Shown here: positions 11,412 through 23,091 of the stretch, piece after piece | Position numbering within the stretch: position 1 is the first letter of the stretch | How the letters are laid out: the number at the start of each line of letters is the position of its first letter | Assembly: GCA_037953625.1 (NCBI GenBank) | Contig: CM075652.1 | Location: forward strand, 59,575,501-59,639,500 | Direction: 5' to 3' | Source: Crotalaria pallida | Lineage: Eukaryota > Streptophyta > Magnoliopsida > Fabales > Fabaceae | Length of the DNA: 64,000 nucleotides | Notes under the pieces: model-generated | Databases searched by the model: none | What the model was told of the DNA's origin: nothing | Seen by the model: only the letters and a program-made list of their open reading frames with translations | Made by a program: the position numbers and the translations under genes

Positions 11412-12560
11412 ATGGCTTTGGTGTACGCTTCCCAGAAGTATCGCCACTACTTCCAAGCACACACCATTCATGTGGTAAGCAAGGCGGCAGGAGTCAAGTA
11501 TTTGTTGCAGGGCGCTATTCTCACAGGGAGGATGAGCAAGTGGGCGCTCACTTTAACTGAATACGAAATAGTTTTAGTGACGCCTACTGCATTAAAGAGT
11601 CAAGCTTTGGCGGACCTGATGTCTATCTGCGCAACACAAGGAGAAGAGGAAGAGGTTGAGCCTGTCAACATCTGTGAAAGACCTGAAGTATGGACGCTAA
11701 TGTTTGACGGGACGCCTTCATCACCCAAAGGCGGGGCCGGAGTCACTTTGTCAAATGAAAGGGGAGAGGAGCTGGCTTTTGCTTTTCAACTTGAGTTCCA
11801 ATGCACCAACAATGAGGCTGAGTACGAGGCTCTACTACTAGGACTTGATGTGGCAGAAGAGCTGGGGATTCAGAGAATCATTATCAAAGGAGACTCAAAT
11901 CTGGTGGTGAAGCAACTAAAGGGCGAGTACGGTGTAAAGGAGATATCTCTGGCGTTGTGCAGGGAAAGGGCACAGCGAGCACTGGCCAAGTTTAAAATAG
12001 AGTCCCTTGAGCACGTGCCAAGAGCGGAAAACAGAAAGGCAGACGCTCTGGCCACCCTGGGAAGCAAAGCAGTCATGGATGAAGGCGAACATCTGGTACA
12101 CTTCAGGAAGGCGTACCAATCCGGAATCCAAAATGGTGTACAGGAAAGCCAGGCAAGGGGAGATTGGAGAACTCCGGTCATAGGGGAACTCCACAGCAAG
12201 ATGATAACAAAGGCGACTAGAGATTTTTGTCTCCTAAAAGTAGCACTGTACAAAAGGAGCGCGGATGACTTGCTCATGAAGTGTGTCAATGAAGAAGAAG
12301 GGGTCCAGAAGATGACAAGACTACATGACAGTATATGTGGACAGGTGGGTCCTGGTTTGTATAGAAGGATGCAGAGGGTAGGAGTGTTCTGGCCTGACAT
12401 GAAAGCACGATGTGACTCACTTCAGAAGGCGTGCAGCCAGTGCCAAGACACCAAGGAGGAACTTGAGATTCATTTGGTAGAGGATGATTGGGCTAGGCCT
12501 ATACAAGAATATCTGGAAAGCGGCATTTTCCAGAAGACCACATGGAGGCAGAAAGGGTAA
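11412..12560 (+). CDS. Connection and archaeal-type RNase H of element I
   Basis: A 382-codon open segment of the former polyprotein. Residues 1-80 are the end of the Ty3-type RNase H/connection. Residues 94-220 are a complete archaeal-type RNase H: D99 (WTLMFDGTPSSPKGGAGV), E137 (NNEAEYEALLLGL), D161 (IIKGDSNLVVKQL) and D211 (PRAENRKADALATLG), so the catalytic carboxylates are all present. This extra RNase H is the hallmark of the Tat clade and is thought to assist RNA removal during reverse transcription. The last ~90 residues enter the first zinc-finger-like module of the integrase region. The frame is open but is no longer part of a continuous polyprotein. Confidence 0.85.
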   Translation: MALVYASQKYRHYFQAHTIHVVSKAAGVKYLLQGAILTGRMSKWALTLTEYEIVLVTPTALKSQALADLMSICATQGEEEEVEPVNICERPEVWTLMFDGTPSSPKGGAGVTLSNERGEELAFAFQLEFQCTNNEAEYEALLLGLDVAEELGIQRIIIKGDSNLVVKQLKGEYGVKEISLALCRERAQRALAKFKIESLEHVPRAENRKADALATLGSKAVMDEGEHLVHFRKAYQSGIQNGVQESQARGDWRTPVIGELHSKMITKATRDFCLLKVALYKRSADDLLMKCVNEEEGVQKMTRLHDSICGQVGPGLYRRMQRVGVFWPDMKARCDSLQKACSQCQDTKEELEIHLVEDDWARPIQEYLESGIFQKTTWRQKG

Positions 12561-13710
12561 AAAAGAGGTCAGAGCGCTACTTCTTGGAGAAAGGCGAGTC
12601 GTTCAGAAGGAACTTCACAGGAGGCACCTTTAGATGCATTGGCAAAGAAGACCAAGTTAAGGTCATGGGAGAAGTGCACGGGGGATCTTGTGGAAGACAT
12701 CAAGGGGGGAAGTCGCTCTGGAACGAATTGTTGAGGATTGGCTATTATTGGCCAAACATGAAAGAGGACGCTTTCAATTTCACCAAGAAGTGTGTACAGT
12801 GCTAGAAGCATGACAACAAGATCCATGCACCTGCTCTAGCCATGAAAGGACTCAGTTCGCCTTATCCATTCCACACGTGGGCAATGAACTTCGTTGGTCC
12901 AATTGACCCGTCATCCAAGGGAAAGAAGTGGATCCTTGCGACGACAGAACACTCTACCAAGTGGGTTGAGGCGGTAGCATGCAAGAAGGTGGACGCGGAC
13001 ACCACCGTACAATTTATCAAAGAGCACATCATATGTCGCTTTGGATTGCCAAGGAGAATAGTGTCAGACAATGGAACCCACTTCATCAACAAGAAAGTAG
13101 AACAAGTCCTGGAGGAATATGGGATAATACATCACAGGTCCACTCCCTACTACCCTCAGTCCAACGGCCAAGCAGAGTCCACTAACAAAATCCTCGTCAA
13201 GATTCTAGCCAAAACAGTGGAGCACACACCCACCGAATGGAGTGAGTATTAGCCGCTCGCCCTTTGGGCGTACCGCGTCACCAGGCATGGCTCAACAAAA
13301 GCAACACCGTTCTCCCTGGTTTATGGAGCAGAAGCGACACTGCCTTCAGAAATAATGGTTCCCTCTGCAGAATGATAGCACAGAACGAAGAAGGTACAGA
13401 AAGCAGACTAATAGTGTTAGAAGGCGTCAGGAACAAAGCGCATGAGGAACTACTCAAGCACCAAAGGCGTGTCATGCTATCATACGAGAAGATGGTGAGG
13501 CCACGAATGTTTGCTGAGGGCGAGCTTGTTCTAAAGGCAACAGACGCGATCATGCGGAATATTCAAACCAGCAAGTGGACGCCCAAATGGGAGGGGCCAT
13601 TCATTGTGCAGGAAGCGCATCCTAATGGGTATTGTCTTTTGCTTGACCCAAATACCCAAAGAAAAGTAGGACCTTTAAATTTCAAATATATTAAGAAGTA
13701 TTATGCTTAG
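12322..13710 (+). pseudogene. Integrase of element I, with duplicated zinc module
   Basis: Two HHCC-like zinc modules occur in tandem. The first spans ~12324-12443 (HDSICGQ..., ending CSQC); the second spans ~12677-12802 (VHGGSCGRHQGGKSL, GYYWPNM, ending CVQC). Then come the catalytic core, with D at 13067 (VSDNGTHF) and E at 13175 (NGQAESTNK), and a C-terminal domain (KWTPKWEGPFIVQEAHPNGY). The first catalytic aspartate is replaced by asparagine at 12887 (WAMNFVGP instead of the usual W-x-x-D). A stop at 12803, another after 13250 and frame breaks near 13300 also inactivate it. Confidence 0.85.
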
Positions 13711-14079
13711 TTTGCTGGGAAAAGAAAAGCATCATTTTGATTTCCTTTTATGACTCTCTTTTTGGAAAGGAAACATGTATTCCATCCCGCAGAACTAGTG
13801 AAAATGTTTTGGACTCTTTTTTCCCATATCCAAAGCGTCTCTCAGAGTATCTTGTTTTAAATGCAAACAATAAAGAGACAACAAAACTGTAGAAAGGTAA
13901 AAAAAAAAAGAAGAGGAAAATATATGACAGGGGGGAGGAAGATGCTCCCCCAAGAAATGTGAAACCTGTAGAAGAGCGCTCTCAAGCGAAAGAGCCAAAA
14001 AAAAAAGCCAATCGGGAGATCCAACGCCTAAAGACATTTTTATAAGAAAGCTGTAGTAATAAATACAAAACGTTGAGGG
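13711..14079 (+). other. Element I spacer after pol
   Basis: Non-coding sequence between the integrase stop and the first nested LTR, with A-rich runs near 13900 and 14000. It continues at 19709-19866 and 28885-29414 once the insertions are removed. The last five bases, GAGGG (14075-14079), are the target duplication of the next insertion. Confidence 0.6.
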
Positions 14080-17000
14080 TGTAACACCCCAATTTGGATT
14101 TAGAATTTTCACTAAAAATTTGCGCCATTTTTTTTATAAACATTACCAAAACCAGTTCATTTAATTTCTTTTACAAAAAGGTTTTCATACAACAATTTGA
14201 TTCATTTGTTTACAAAAATGATTTGATACTCAAACTCGCGTCATAAAAATTCTATTTCCAAAAAGAGATGTTATCCTCCATCACATTTCCAAAACTCATT
14301 TTCTCAATGTCATATTTTTGCGGAAAACAGTTTAATCACTTTAGGAACATAATACGTAACCAAAATAACTTCTTTCATTTAAAATAATCATTTATTACAT
14401 CAGGGGTTACATTCGGGATAAAGTAATCATGTCCTACTCATCTAAGGATGGAATAAAAAACAAGAGCTATTAAATCTTAGACTACTAGTCTTCATTGCTA
14501 TCCTTCACCCCAAGTGTCTTGAAAGATTCTTCGGTTGCCGCTTTTACATCCTCCTCGTAGATATGCTCACTCCTCCCGAATTAGCAGTTCTAAACCACTG
14601 TCCTCCCGCCAAAGGGGTCATCGCCAACCGTAGCACGTGATCCGCCATCTAAGGTTCACCATAACCAGAAAAACAAGAACATAGAAGAGAAGGGAGAGAG
14701 TTAGCGATCAAACGAACAAGTTCGTCGACGGCATGGACTTATGCCATGGATCGCACTAGAACCAAGCGCATACAATATAACATTACGACCTCTTCTCTTC
14801 CAAAAATCATTAGATCATATTATTACAACTTTATCCTTTTTACAACTTTTATCCATACGACTTTATCACATAACTTAATATTATTCTTTTAAATATTCCA
14901 TACTCATAATCTTTAAGTATTTTCACAACCATCAATGATCTAGGGAGGGAAATCATTGAGGTAAGGGTAGGTTAGCGCACACGATACATCTCCTCTTCCA
15001 ATAGCCAACCGCAACCTAGTTCGGAAAGCAGATGAGACGCACAGGAACCCTAACCACACAGGCATCAAAGTCAAAGGGTACGTACCAACAAGGAAAACAT
15101 AGTAAACAACTCGAGATCCGCCATGTTGGAACCATCAATATGGCCAACCGCCATGATCGTCGTAAGAAAATCAGTGACTTTTAGCCTTGTTCAGATTCCC
15201 TCTACACCATCTAGTATTTGCTCAAGGGGGCGACAGCTCTATCCCTAGTTCCGGTTGCAGTCCTTGCTACGATCAACGCCCGGCAAGTGACCTTGACCAT
15301 TGTAACTTCGTCCTGCCTAGGGAAGCGCTCTTAGGCTTCTTGACGAGTCACCGTCCTTGCCCTCCCCTATCACAATTAACTCCTGAGTATCCGTAGATAA
15401 ACAGGGTGTCTTTCCTCTCCACTACTTCACTCTCAACACGTAGTTAGAAAGGATTTAAGCTTAGAGTCTTTTAAATCTTTTCAGTCTTTTATTAAACCTA
15501 AGTTTGGTCAACCCATTCTAAGCCGTGCTTCTAACGGGTCTCGACATCTAAGGGACCACAACAAACACCTCCCTATCGTACAGTGGAATCCACAAGACAT
15601 GAACCACGACAAAGTCATTCTCGTGGCCAGTCACTTAAAGGGAAAATAAAACTTAGTCATTGTGCCGCTTGCACCATCACTGTACACTAATAATGATTCC
15701 ACCATTTCATAAAATTCATTAATCTTTATCATATTTTCTTTTCATAACATAATTCCATAATACCAAGTCCTTTCCATAGGAACAACTATTCCAAGATATC
15801 CAATAATCTCAATCATATCCATCAATCACCAATTCTCAATTATACAAATTTTCATTGATACTTCATCACATAGTTATCGTTATTTTCCAAAGCCATATAA
15901 ACAGAATAACATATCATAACCAAATAAAATCAGACAATCAATAATAGTTACTGTCGCAACGCAGGACGACTAAACACACCACAACCAATTGTCGTCTCGT
16001 ATATTGACAGATAACTTAGGATTCCGACTTTTGAGATGGTCGAAATCGTCCTAATGTTACAATGGTGCCATTGTGTCTTAAGATGGCTACTCTCTCACCT
16101 CGAGATGCAGCTAAGAACTCGCGTCCGCTTGATTCACAGTTGCCCTATTTGTTTCCAAATGCAGACCTTTAATCAAACCATATTTACAAAAATAGCTCTA
16201 TAAATATCTATACCAACTTAAAATTAAAATTACTATAACTTTTGGACAAACACTATTTTCTTAAAAATCCTTGACGTCTTGAAAATATATAAACTCTTAG
16301 AAAATAAATTACTCCTTAAAAACCTTTTTGAAAATCAAACACAGACTACTATATCGGGAAATCACTTTTTCTTTCTTTTAGCTTTTAAATCATGAAAATC
16401 TTTTCCAATTCGTAATATAACTTTTAAAACATAATCATAACATCTTAAGAATAAATCTCAATTTTTCCTTTACTACAAATCTTACTTTTAAGTACCTTAT
16501 AACAACTACCATGTCCAGACTATGCATACAACATGAATTTAAAATATTCTTCTTTGATGCACATTTTTAATCAGTCCAAGCAGTAAACAATTTTTGCATG
16601 ATCATGTTATAAACACATATAACTCAATGAGAATATAAACTCAAGCATTCAAAGTTCACAACACTTTTTCTTTATCGTTAATGAAATTAAATTACAAACT
16701 ATAAACAGTACACAGCAAATCACTTTTAATCATCAGTACATTCACAAAATCACTTTTATACTTCCTTGTAAATTTTTAAATGCTTATAATAAAGATCTTA
16801 GCATAAAGTACACATTACCAATTCATTTCAAAATAATTTCTATCTTTGATGCAACTATTTTACAATCTTGGACAGCATATACACTATTTAAAAATCAGTT
16901 TTCTCCTAAACGGTTCATCGAAAACACATGCCACTTTTTCCTAAAAAATTCTTTACAAGTCCTACTATAATAAAATGATTAAATATGATTAAAATAAAGT

Positions 17001-17713
17001 ATATTAGCTTGCTGGACAGACACCAAAAGTCCAGTTGCATCACTTCAAAAATTTAAACTAACAGACTCTAACATTCCTATACATACTTTAATTACATATA
17101 CACAAGTTAAGCATAGTAAACACCTATAAAAATCATTATTTGGGGCGTTATACCTTATGACCATAATACTTTTCATCATTAAGAAAATTTCCAGATCTAA
17201 AATATATTTTTATCAGAATACATGATTTATTCCATATACACACTAATAACCATTCATTCACATCAAACAATCATTTAAAAATAATCAAACATTTTTGTTT
17301 TTCTCTTCAATAAATTCGGCCAACATTATATACATAAGAAAGTACTTTTTAAATTTTCAAACACTTTGACATGAAAATAATCACTTTTTAAGAAAAATTA
17401 CTTTTTGTACAGTAACTAGTTTACAATTCATACTAACTACATAATCAGATATTTACACAAACACAAAATAAAAATTACCCACTCACTTCTAAAATTACCA
17501 AACAAAATACTATAAACCATTTATAACTTTTACTCAAAAATCAATTATACTTCACTGTTAACACCAAAAAAAATCCATAATTCTATTTGTTTTCATAAAC
17601 TATTTTCTTTTCACTTTTACAACATCAGAGATCAAATAATCATCCATTTATTCAAACTCTTTTTAAGAAATAAGTCACATAACAATTATACACATATTAA
17701 CAACAATTACTAC

Positions 17714-17715
<2 letters not shown>

Positions 17716-17754
<39 letters not shown>

Positions 17755-17766
17755 ATATATATATAT
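17716..17766. repeat. (AT)n microsatellite
   Basis: About 25 AT dinucleotides with one CT interruption, inside the solo LTR. Confidence 0.95.
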
Positions 17767-18403
17767 CACGGCCAAAAAATAAAACAAGGCAAAAGACTAA
17801 AATTTTTCTTTTCTTTTAATACTACATTAAATCTCATAGTTTCAGTAACACAAAATTTTCAGAATCTTATTTAGTCTCCACCCCTTATACATTCATCTTG
17901 AATCCAAACAAAAAGAAATAAAATACTTCAAACAGATACAAAATTTCTATAAAATATAAATTCCTATATTGTAAGAACGCAAAATTTCAGAATATTATTT
18001 TCCTTTTGTGCTACAAAATTCGGTAAAGGGGAGATTATTCTCTTTAAACAATTCATTTTGTCCCTTTCCCTTAAACCTTAATTCATTTGACCACAAAATC
18101 AAAATATTACCAACAAATACATAGTTCATTCTATTATCAAAATAAGAAGTATAAACTTTTAGTTCTTAATATCATAAAAAGAATTAGAGATTCTAATAAC
18201 AGTAGAAGAAGAGATGAAATAACTTAAAAAAAAATATAAATTTAGAGTTACCTCTCTTCCTTAAGCTAAATGACTTCCCCAAAGTGATAAAATTTTCCTC
18301 CTCTTCCTCTCTTCAACTCGCCACCGTCCTCTCTCTTTTCTCTTAGAATTTTTTTTTTCTCAAAATAACAAGTAGTGTGTGAAATGGTGAGAGGTGTGAT
18401 GGT

Positions 18404-18415
18404 CTATTTATAGGT
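18404..18415 (-). promoter_or_regulatory. TATA box of the solo LTR
   Basis: The minus strand reads CCTATAAATAG, a canonical plant TATA box. It is followed, on that strand, by a pyrimidine-rich leader. It lies about 1.3 kb from the U3 end and supports the minus orientation of this LTR. Confidence 0.6.
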
Positions 18416-19708
18416 GAAGAGAAGGCAAATTTTCCCCAAAAATCTGATCAGTAATTCATTCCCCCTCATTCATAATGAGTCAGCAATTTTTAATTCTCAC
18501 TTTGAAACACACATATGCATTAATGGAACTTCTCTTAATCCTATGGCTTCTTTTATTCAAGAGATATTCCCACAATTTTCAGAAAATATTCTCTTCTCTC
18601 CCTCCTAATATATTTGGACGGTGCATATATAATAAAAATAAGGAGAAAAATTTCCATTGGTCCATTTTGAATTCACCACATAATTGACCAATCATATTAA
18701 AGCTTTCATTCTTAATAATTCAGAAATAATTAGAAAAATGCTAATATTTGGACGGTGAAACCAGTAGGCATTTATAAAAATATTTAAATATATAAATAAA
18801 ATTATTTTATAGTCCAATAATTTATTTTATGCTCCAAAATAATTTTTCTAAGTTAAAAATATCAAAAATTCGTTTTTCCCTACTGTACAGTACTTTTTCG
18901 TAGATGTCAAAATAAAAATGTTCTTTTCACATATTAAGATACTACATTTCAATACGATCGTTTTCATATAAAGTTTATAATTTTGGGACTTACGGTTTGA
19001 AAGTTATGAACTTTTGAAGCTCTAAGACCGTTTCCTTCAAAAATGCACTTCAAAAGCTTTCAAATAATTTTATAATAAGAAAAAATACGAAAATATATTT
19101 TATTTGGACGGTGGTCCAATAGAAAACCTCAGAAATGTATTTTTGTTTTCAAAATAAAATACACTTGAGTCAAAAGGTCATTTAATGCATTAAAATTACA
19201 CCTTTACTCTTAAAACTCAAAAATTCGTTCAGTACTGTAGCAGTGATAAAATTTCGAAAACTCCAAAATAAAAATCAAAGCTTTACATTTTCATAATCTA
19301 CGTTTCGATACGGTCGTTTTGACATATCATTTGTAATTTTTTGACCTACGATTAAAAAGATATGAATTTTCTAAGTTAAAAATACTATAACTTGAAAAAT
19401 TCACATTTCTATCAAAACATCAATAAAATTACTTCAAAATTATTTTTCTAAGATAAAAATATACTTACTAACTATTTCTATCCCAAAATAATTTTCTCAT
19501 TTATTAAATAAAAATTTATAATTATATGCATATACATATATATTAACGCCACATACATATATATATATATATATGCAACTAAAACCAACTTTTTAATAAC
19601 GAATCCCATTAAATTATTCTTAAAATAAATATCATCAAATAAAATAAAGCAAAAATGCAAATATTATAATTTAAATAAATTGGGAAAAATTGCGGGTCTC
19701 ACAGAGGG

Positions 19709-19866
19709 CATTTGGATCGTACGGCAGGCACAAAACGCCTTATCGCGGCCCCCGGATAGACCTCTCTGAAAACAAATTTCCAGGATCAAACGCGGGCGAA
19801 GTACGCCATATCGCGAGGCTAGAAAGGGTCCCTTGAGACAAGGGCGCTAGTCTTGAAACGCGGGCG
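19709..19866 (+). other. Element I spacer fragment between insertions
   Basis: GC-rich 158-bp remnant of the element I spacer with degenerate repeats (AAACGCCTTATCGCGG, GTACGCCATATCGCGAGG). No coding potential. Confidence 0.55.
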
Positions 19867-20272
19867 GAAAATGTAACATCCCGAATTTTAATTCTAATAA
19901 ATATTAGAATAATAGTAAGATTTGGAAGTAAGGATTATCCTAGAAGGGATTTAAAATTATGGATTAGGAGTTCTTTGAGTGCCATAGAGGAGTCAAGGAG
20001 CATTGGCATCGAAAAGCAAATTTAAAGAAGACCAAACGAGTGTTAAAAATCGATTTTTCGGTGTTAAAAACACCCGACGTTAGGAAATTCAAAATAAAAG
20101 ATTTAAGACTCAAAACACAATTCCCACCGTTGGATATGAAGGTATGATTTTTAGGAAGTTACTCGTCAAATTTGAGCAAGATCCGACGGTGAACGAAGAA
20201 GTTATGGCTATTTGAAGTTGGGAGAAAATAGTTGAAAAATAGAAAAGCAAACTAGCAGTATCTGGTCATTTT

Positions 20273-20341
20273 ACTCGAGTATTTTGTGAAATACTCGAGT
20301 ATTTTGTCAAAAAACTCGAGTATTGACAGAAATACTCGAGT
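20273..20341. repeat. Phased ACTCGAGT palindromes in the 5' LTR
   Basis: Four copies of the palindrome ACTCGAGT start at 20273, 20293, 20314 and 20334, i.e. 20-21 bp apart. In the 3' LTR (about 26270-26338) the second copy has decayed to ACTCGAAT. Confidence 0.85.
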
Positions 20342-21407
20342 ATTCTGCTACCTGCAGCTTTAAAATCGTGTTTTGGGGGCTGAAACCCCCATTTCAACCC
20401 CTCTTTCTCTCTCTCCGCCCAGCACCTCCTCCAACCACCACCACCGGAGCTCATGGCCGCCACCCCACCTCCTTGTTCCTCCTCCTCCTCATAGACCCTT
20501 TCTTTCCCTCTCCTCCACTCCATAGATCTCTCTCTTTCTCTCACTTGACTCTCTCTCCCCTCCCCTCTCACTCTCCACCAAGCCGGCCGCCGCCATCTCC
20601 GGCCGCCACCGCCACTCCACCACGAGCCACCATCACTATCCCCCACCACCACCATCAAGACCTCTCCCTTTCCCCTTTGTTTCTCTTCCCTTGACTTCGA
20701 TCCCTCTCTCTCTCCCACGAGCTTTCTCTCTCTCCTGCCGGTGTCGAAGAGCAACACCGTCACCGTGATCGAGATCGATTGTTCCCACCGTGCTTGGAAT
20801 CAAGGATTGGGGAAGCTTAGGATCCAGTTGGAGCCGAGCTAAAGCGTGAGTCGGGGAGTAAAGCGCCAAATTAAGGTTACCCCTCACTATCACCGATTGA
20901 GGTAAGGGGTTTCATTACCAGTCCTTAAGGGGTGTATTTCTGGGTAGTTATATCTATCGCTTGGATCGGGGGAAATGTTAATTGCTAACGAACCTTAGGG
21001 TAACCTGCTAATAATGAAGAAAGATAGATGGAGTAAATAGGGGGAAACCAATAGTGATGAATAAAAAGGTAAGTATCAGAATAACTAATTAATTACATTG
21101 GTAGGGTGTGGTAAAAGAATAGAAATGGTGAATAGGGAAATAAATTTAGAAATGAACCAATGAGAGAAATTATAGAAATAATTAAGAGTTAGAAAAGGGA
21201 ATTAAAATATAACGCCTATACTAACGCTAAGTGGAATTGGATGTAAACTTGAATAATTAGTAAAAGGAAAAAGGAAAAGGAAGAGAAGAAGAAAAAGAAG
21301 AGAAAGGGAATAGGGAAGTAATTAAAAGAAATTAAAAGAATTAAGGGACTAAAAGTAAAAGGGAAAGGACTAAAACGAGTTAGTAGTGAGAACTAAATGT
21401 TAAATGG

Positions 21408-21748
21408 CACAGGTGGTTGTATTGACCCTGTGGCCAAATAAAAAGGGTAAATGTCGCAGGTGGGTTGTATTGACCCTGTGGCACGGCGCAGGTGGTTGTA
21501 TTGACCTTGTGGCCTAATAGAATGGTAAATGTCGCAGGTGGTTGTATTGACCCTGTGGCACGGCGCAGGTGGTTGTATTGACCCTGTGGCCTAATAGAAT
21601 GGTAAATGTCGCAGGTGGTTGTATTGACCCTGTGGCACGGCGCAGGTGGTTGTATTGACCCTGTGGCCTAATAAAATGGTACTCGTCACAGGTGGTTGTA
21701 TTGACCCTGTGGCACGGCGCAGGTGGTTGTATTGACCCTGTGGCCAAG
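21408..21748 (+). repeat. Minisatellite in the 5' LTR, 9 copies
   Basis: Nine copies of CAGGTGGTTGTATTGACCCT followed by GTGGC, alternating short (ACGGCG) and long (CTAATAGAATGGTAAATGTCG) spacers. CACAGG/CCTGTG arms could pair within a unit. The 3' LTR array (27404-27714) has eight copies, and the missing 31-bp unit accounts for the LTR length difference. Confidence 0.93.
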
Positions 21749-21768
21749 TAATAAAAAGGTAAGGGAAG

Positions 21769-21970
21769 TTTATGTAGATCTCTGTTTGAGGTTACATAAA
21801 CGATATGGGTGTATACAGATCACTGTTTGTGGTTGTATACACGTATGCAGATCACTGTTTGTGGTTGCATACGTATGCAGATCACTGTTTGTGGTTGCAT
21901 ACAGAGCGTTTGCAGATCACTGTTTGTGGTTGCAAATCCGGTGTGTAGATCTCTGTTTGGGGTTACACAC
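21769..21970 (+). repeat. Six tandem hairpins with compensatory changes, 5' LTR
   Basis: Units lie at 21771-21798, 21811-21840, 21843-21872, 21873-21902, 21908-21937 and 21941-21970. Each has an outer stem, a bulged G, an inner 5-bp stem, and a TGTTT loop. Outer arms differ between units but pair within each: TATGTA/TACATA, GTATACA/TGTATAC, GTATGCA/TGCATAC twice, TTTGCA/TGCAAA, GTGTGTA/TACACAC. The inner stem is ATCAC/GTGGT, or ATCTC paired with GAGGT or GGGGT. The same array is at 27735-27936. Confidence 0.85.
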
Positions 21971-22916
21971 AATAATAAGGGAAAAAGGAAATAAAAATGG
22001 AAAAGGGTAAGGGAATTAAAGGGAAAGAATAATGAACAAAATAATGGAAAGGATTTAGGAAAAATAAAAAGGGTTAATGGAAATGGATAAGGTCGTATTA
22101 TGTATATGTATATATATATATATATTAATGGAAAAGGGCAATGAGAATGGTAATAGATAGGAAAAATAAATAATAGAATGGACATTGGAATAGGAAATAA
22201 GAAGGTAAACAATGGAATTGATATAGGAACTAGAGGAAATAAATAAGGAGAATAATTATGGAAATGCTAACCATAAATGAATAATGGAAAACGGATAAAG
22301 GATGGAAATAAGAGGATGGGAAAGAAAGAAAAAGAAATAGGTTAGTTGGAAAGAGAGTGAAGAGAGAAATTAGGGCGATTAGGAAAAAGGAGTAAAAAGG
22401 TTAGAGTGAAAATAAAGAAGAACATGAATTAAGTAGTATAGAATAGACTTGAATGGTCTTGGTGTGTTGTATATATCTGCTTAGAAATCTCTCTTTTAAG
22501 TTCTGTGTGATGCTTCCCCTGTGTGGTTAATATTTTTCAGGTACACAAGTGGAGCTTACACCAGTGCTGGCCGAGCAGGATTTTAAGTTCCACTACGTGG
22601 AATGTATTTTACATATTTTGAGTGGATAATTATTTAATGTAATTTATAATATGAATTAGTAACTTGCCCTGAAACTTGTACAAATTGGGCATTAGGATTT
22701 GTTATGACTTTTAATCTGTTGTTGTTTATGTTTTTTAAACAATTCTGGACTGACAGGTTTTTCGAAGAAAATTTTTGGGAAGTCCGGAAAACAGAAGAAA
22801 CTCTGCCGGATTTTCGTAAAGCCTTTTAAAGGAATTTAGGTGTTAAAAAGAAATTTTCAAACTCCGATTTTTATTAAAACCTAAAAATTACTAATAAAAG
22901 TGAGAGTGTTACATTT

Positions 22917-22928
22917 TGGTATCAGAGC
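22917..22928 (+). other. Primer-binding site (initiator-Met tRNA)
   Basis: TGGTATCAGAGC begins three bases after the LTR end. It is the classic complement of the plant initiator-methionine tRNA 3' end, used by chromoviruses and many other plant LTR elements. Confidence 0.95.
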
Positions 22929-23091
22929 AGTTTTTCCTCGGCCTTTGGAGTGTGGACTCACATCTCCGATGGTTACTCACCAAGCGAGTAACTGATTTGT
23001 TTAGTAAGAGTCTAAGTCTAGGATTAGGATAATTAGGTTATTGATTAAGTATTCAGTCTTTAATTGGCTGTTCCCTTCATGACCTAACAGT

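Larger units (their letters stand above)
14080..19703 (-). mobile_element. Probable 5.6-kb solo LTR, minus orientation
   Basis: The block starts TGTAACACCCCAATTTGG and ends GCGGGTCTCACA (TG...CA), with a perfect 5-bp duplication GAGGG at 14075-14079 and 19704-19708, as integrase-made insertions have. I see no internal copy of its ends, no primer site and no gag or pol, so a solo LTR fits best. Read on the minus strand it starts TGTGAGACCCGCAATTTT and ends GGGGTGTTACA, parallel to the LTRs at 19872. It is related to 60864-64000: both share a CTTAGGCTTCTTGACGA word followed by TTCCTCTCCACTACTTC. A non-coding large retrotransposon derivative is the alternative. Confidence 0.75.
19872..22913 (+). 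repeat. 5' LTR of the gag-only element
   Basis: 3042 bp, unusually long. In order it holds four ACTCGAGT palindromes (20273-20341), a pyrimidine-rich stretch (20400-20740) that gives spurious proline/serine-rich frames, a 9-copy minisatellite and a six-hairpin array. It ends GTGAGAGTGTTACA. Confidence 0.93.

Noticed and set aside
5947..13710. Endogenous pararetrovirus
   Set aside because: LTRs, gag/pol order with integrase after RNase H, and the archaeal-type RNase H indicate a Tat retrotransposon; no movement-protein region is seen.
14080..19703. tRNA or other RNA genes in AT-rich non-coding blocks
   Set aside because: No A/B-box pair, cloverleaf or other RNA signature was found by eye.
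20266..20893. Proline/serine- and glycine-rich open frames on both strands, repeated at 26263-26890
   Set aside because: They lie in a pyrimidine-rich LTR stretch, occur in both LTR copies, and have low-complexity composition on both strands; no domain.
21408..21970. CRISPR-like array
   Set aside because: The repeats are a minisatellite and a hairpin series inside plant LTRs, spacers are not unique, both LTRs carry them, and no cas genes exist.
21514..22212. Repetitive-peptide open frames over the LTR arrays (also 27377-28178)
   Set aside because: Direct consequence of tandem repeats whose period keeps a frame open; no start context or domain.
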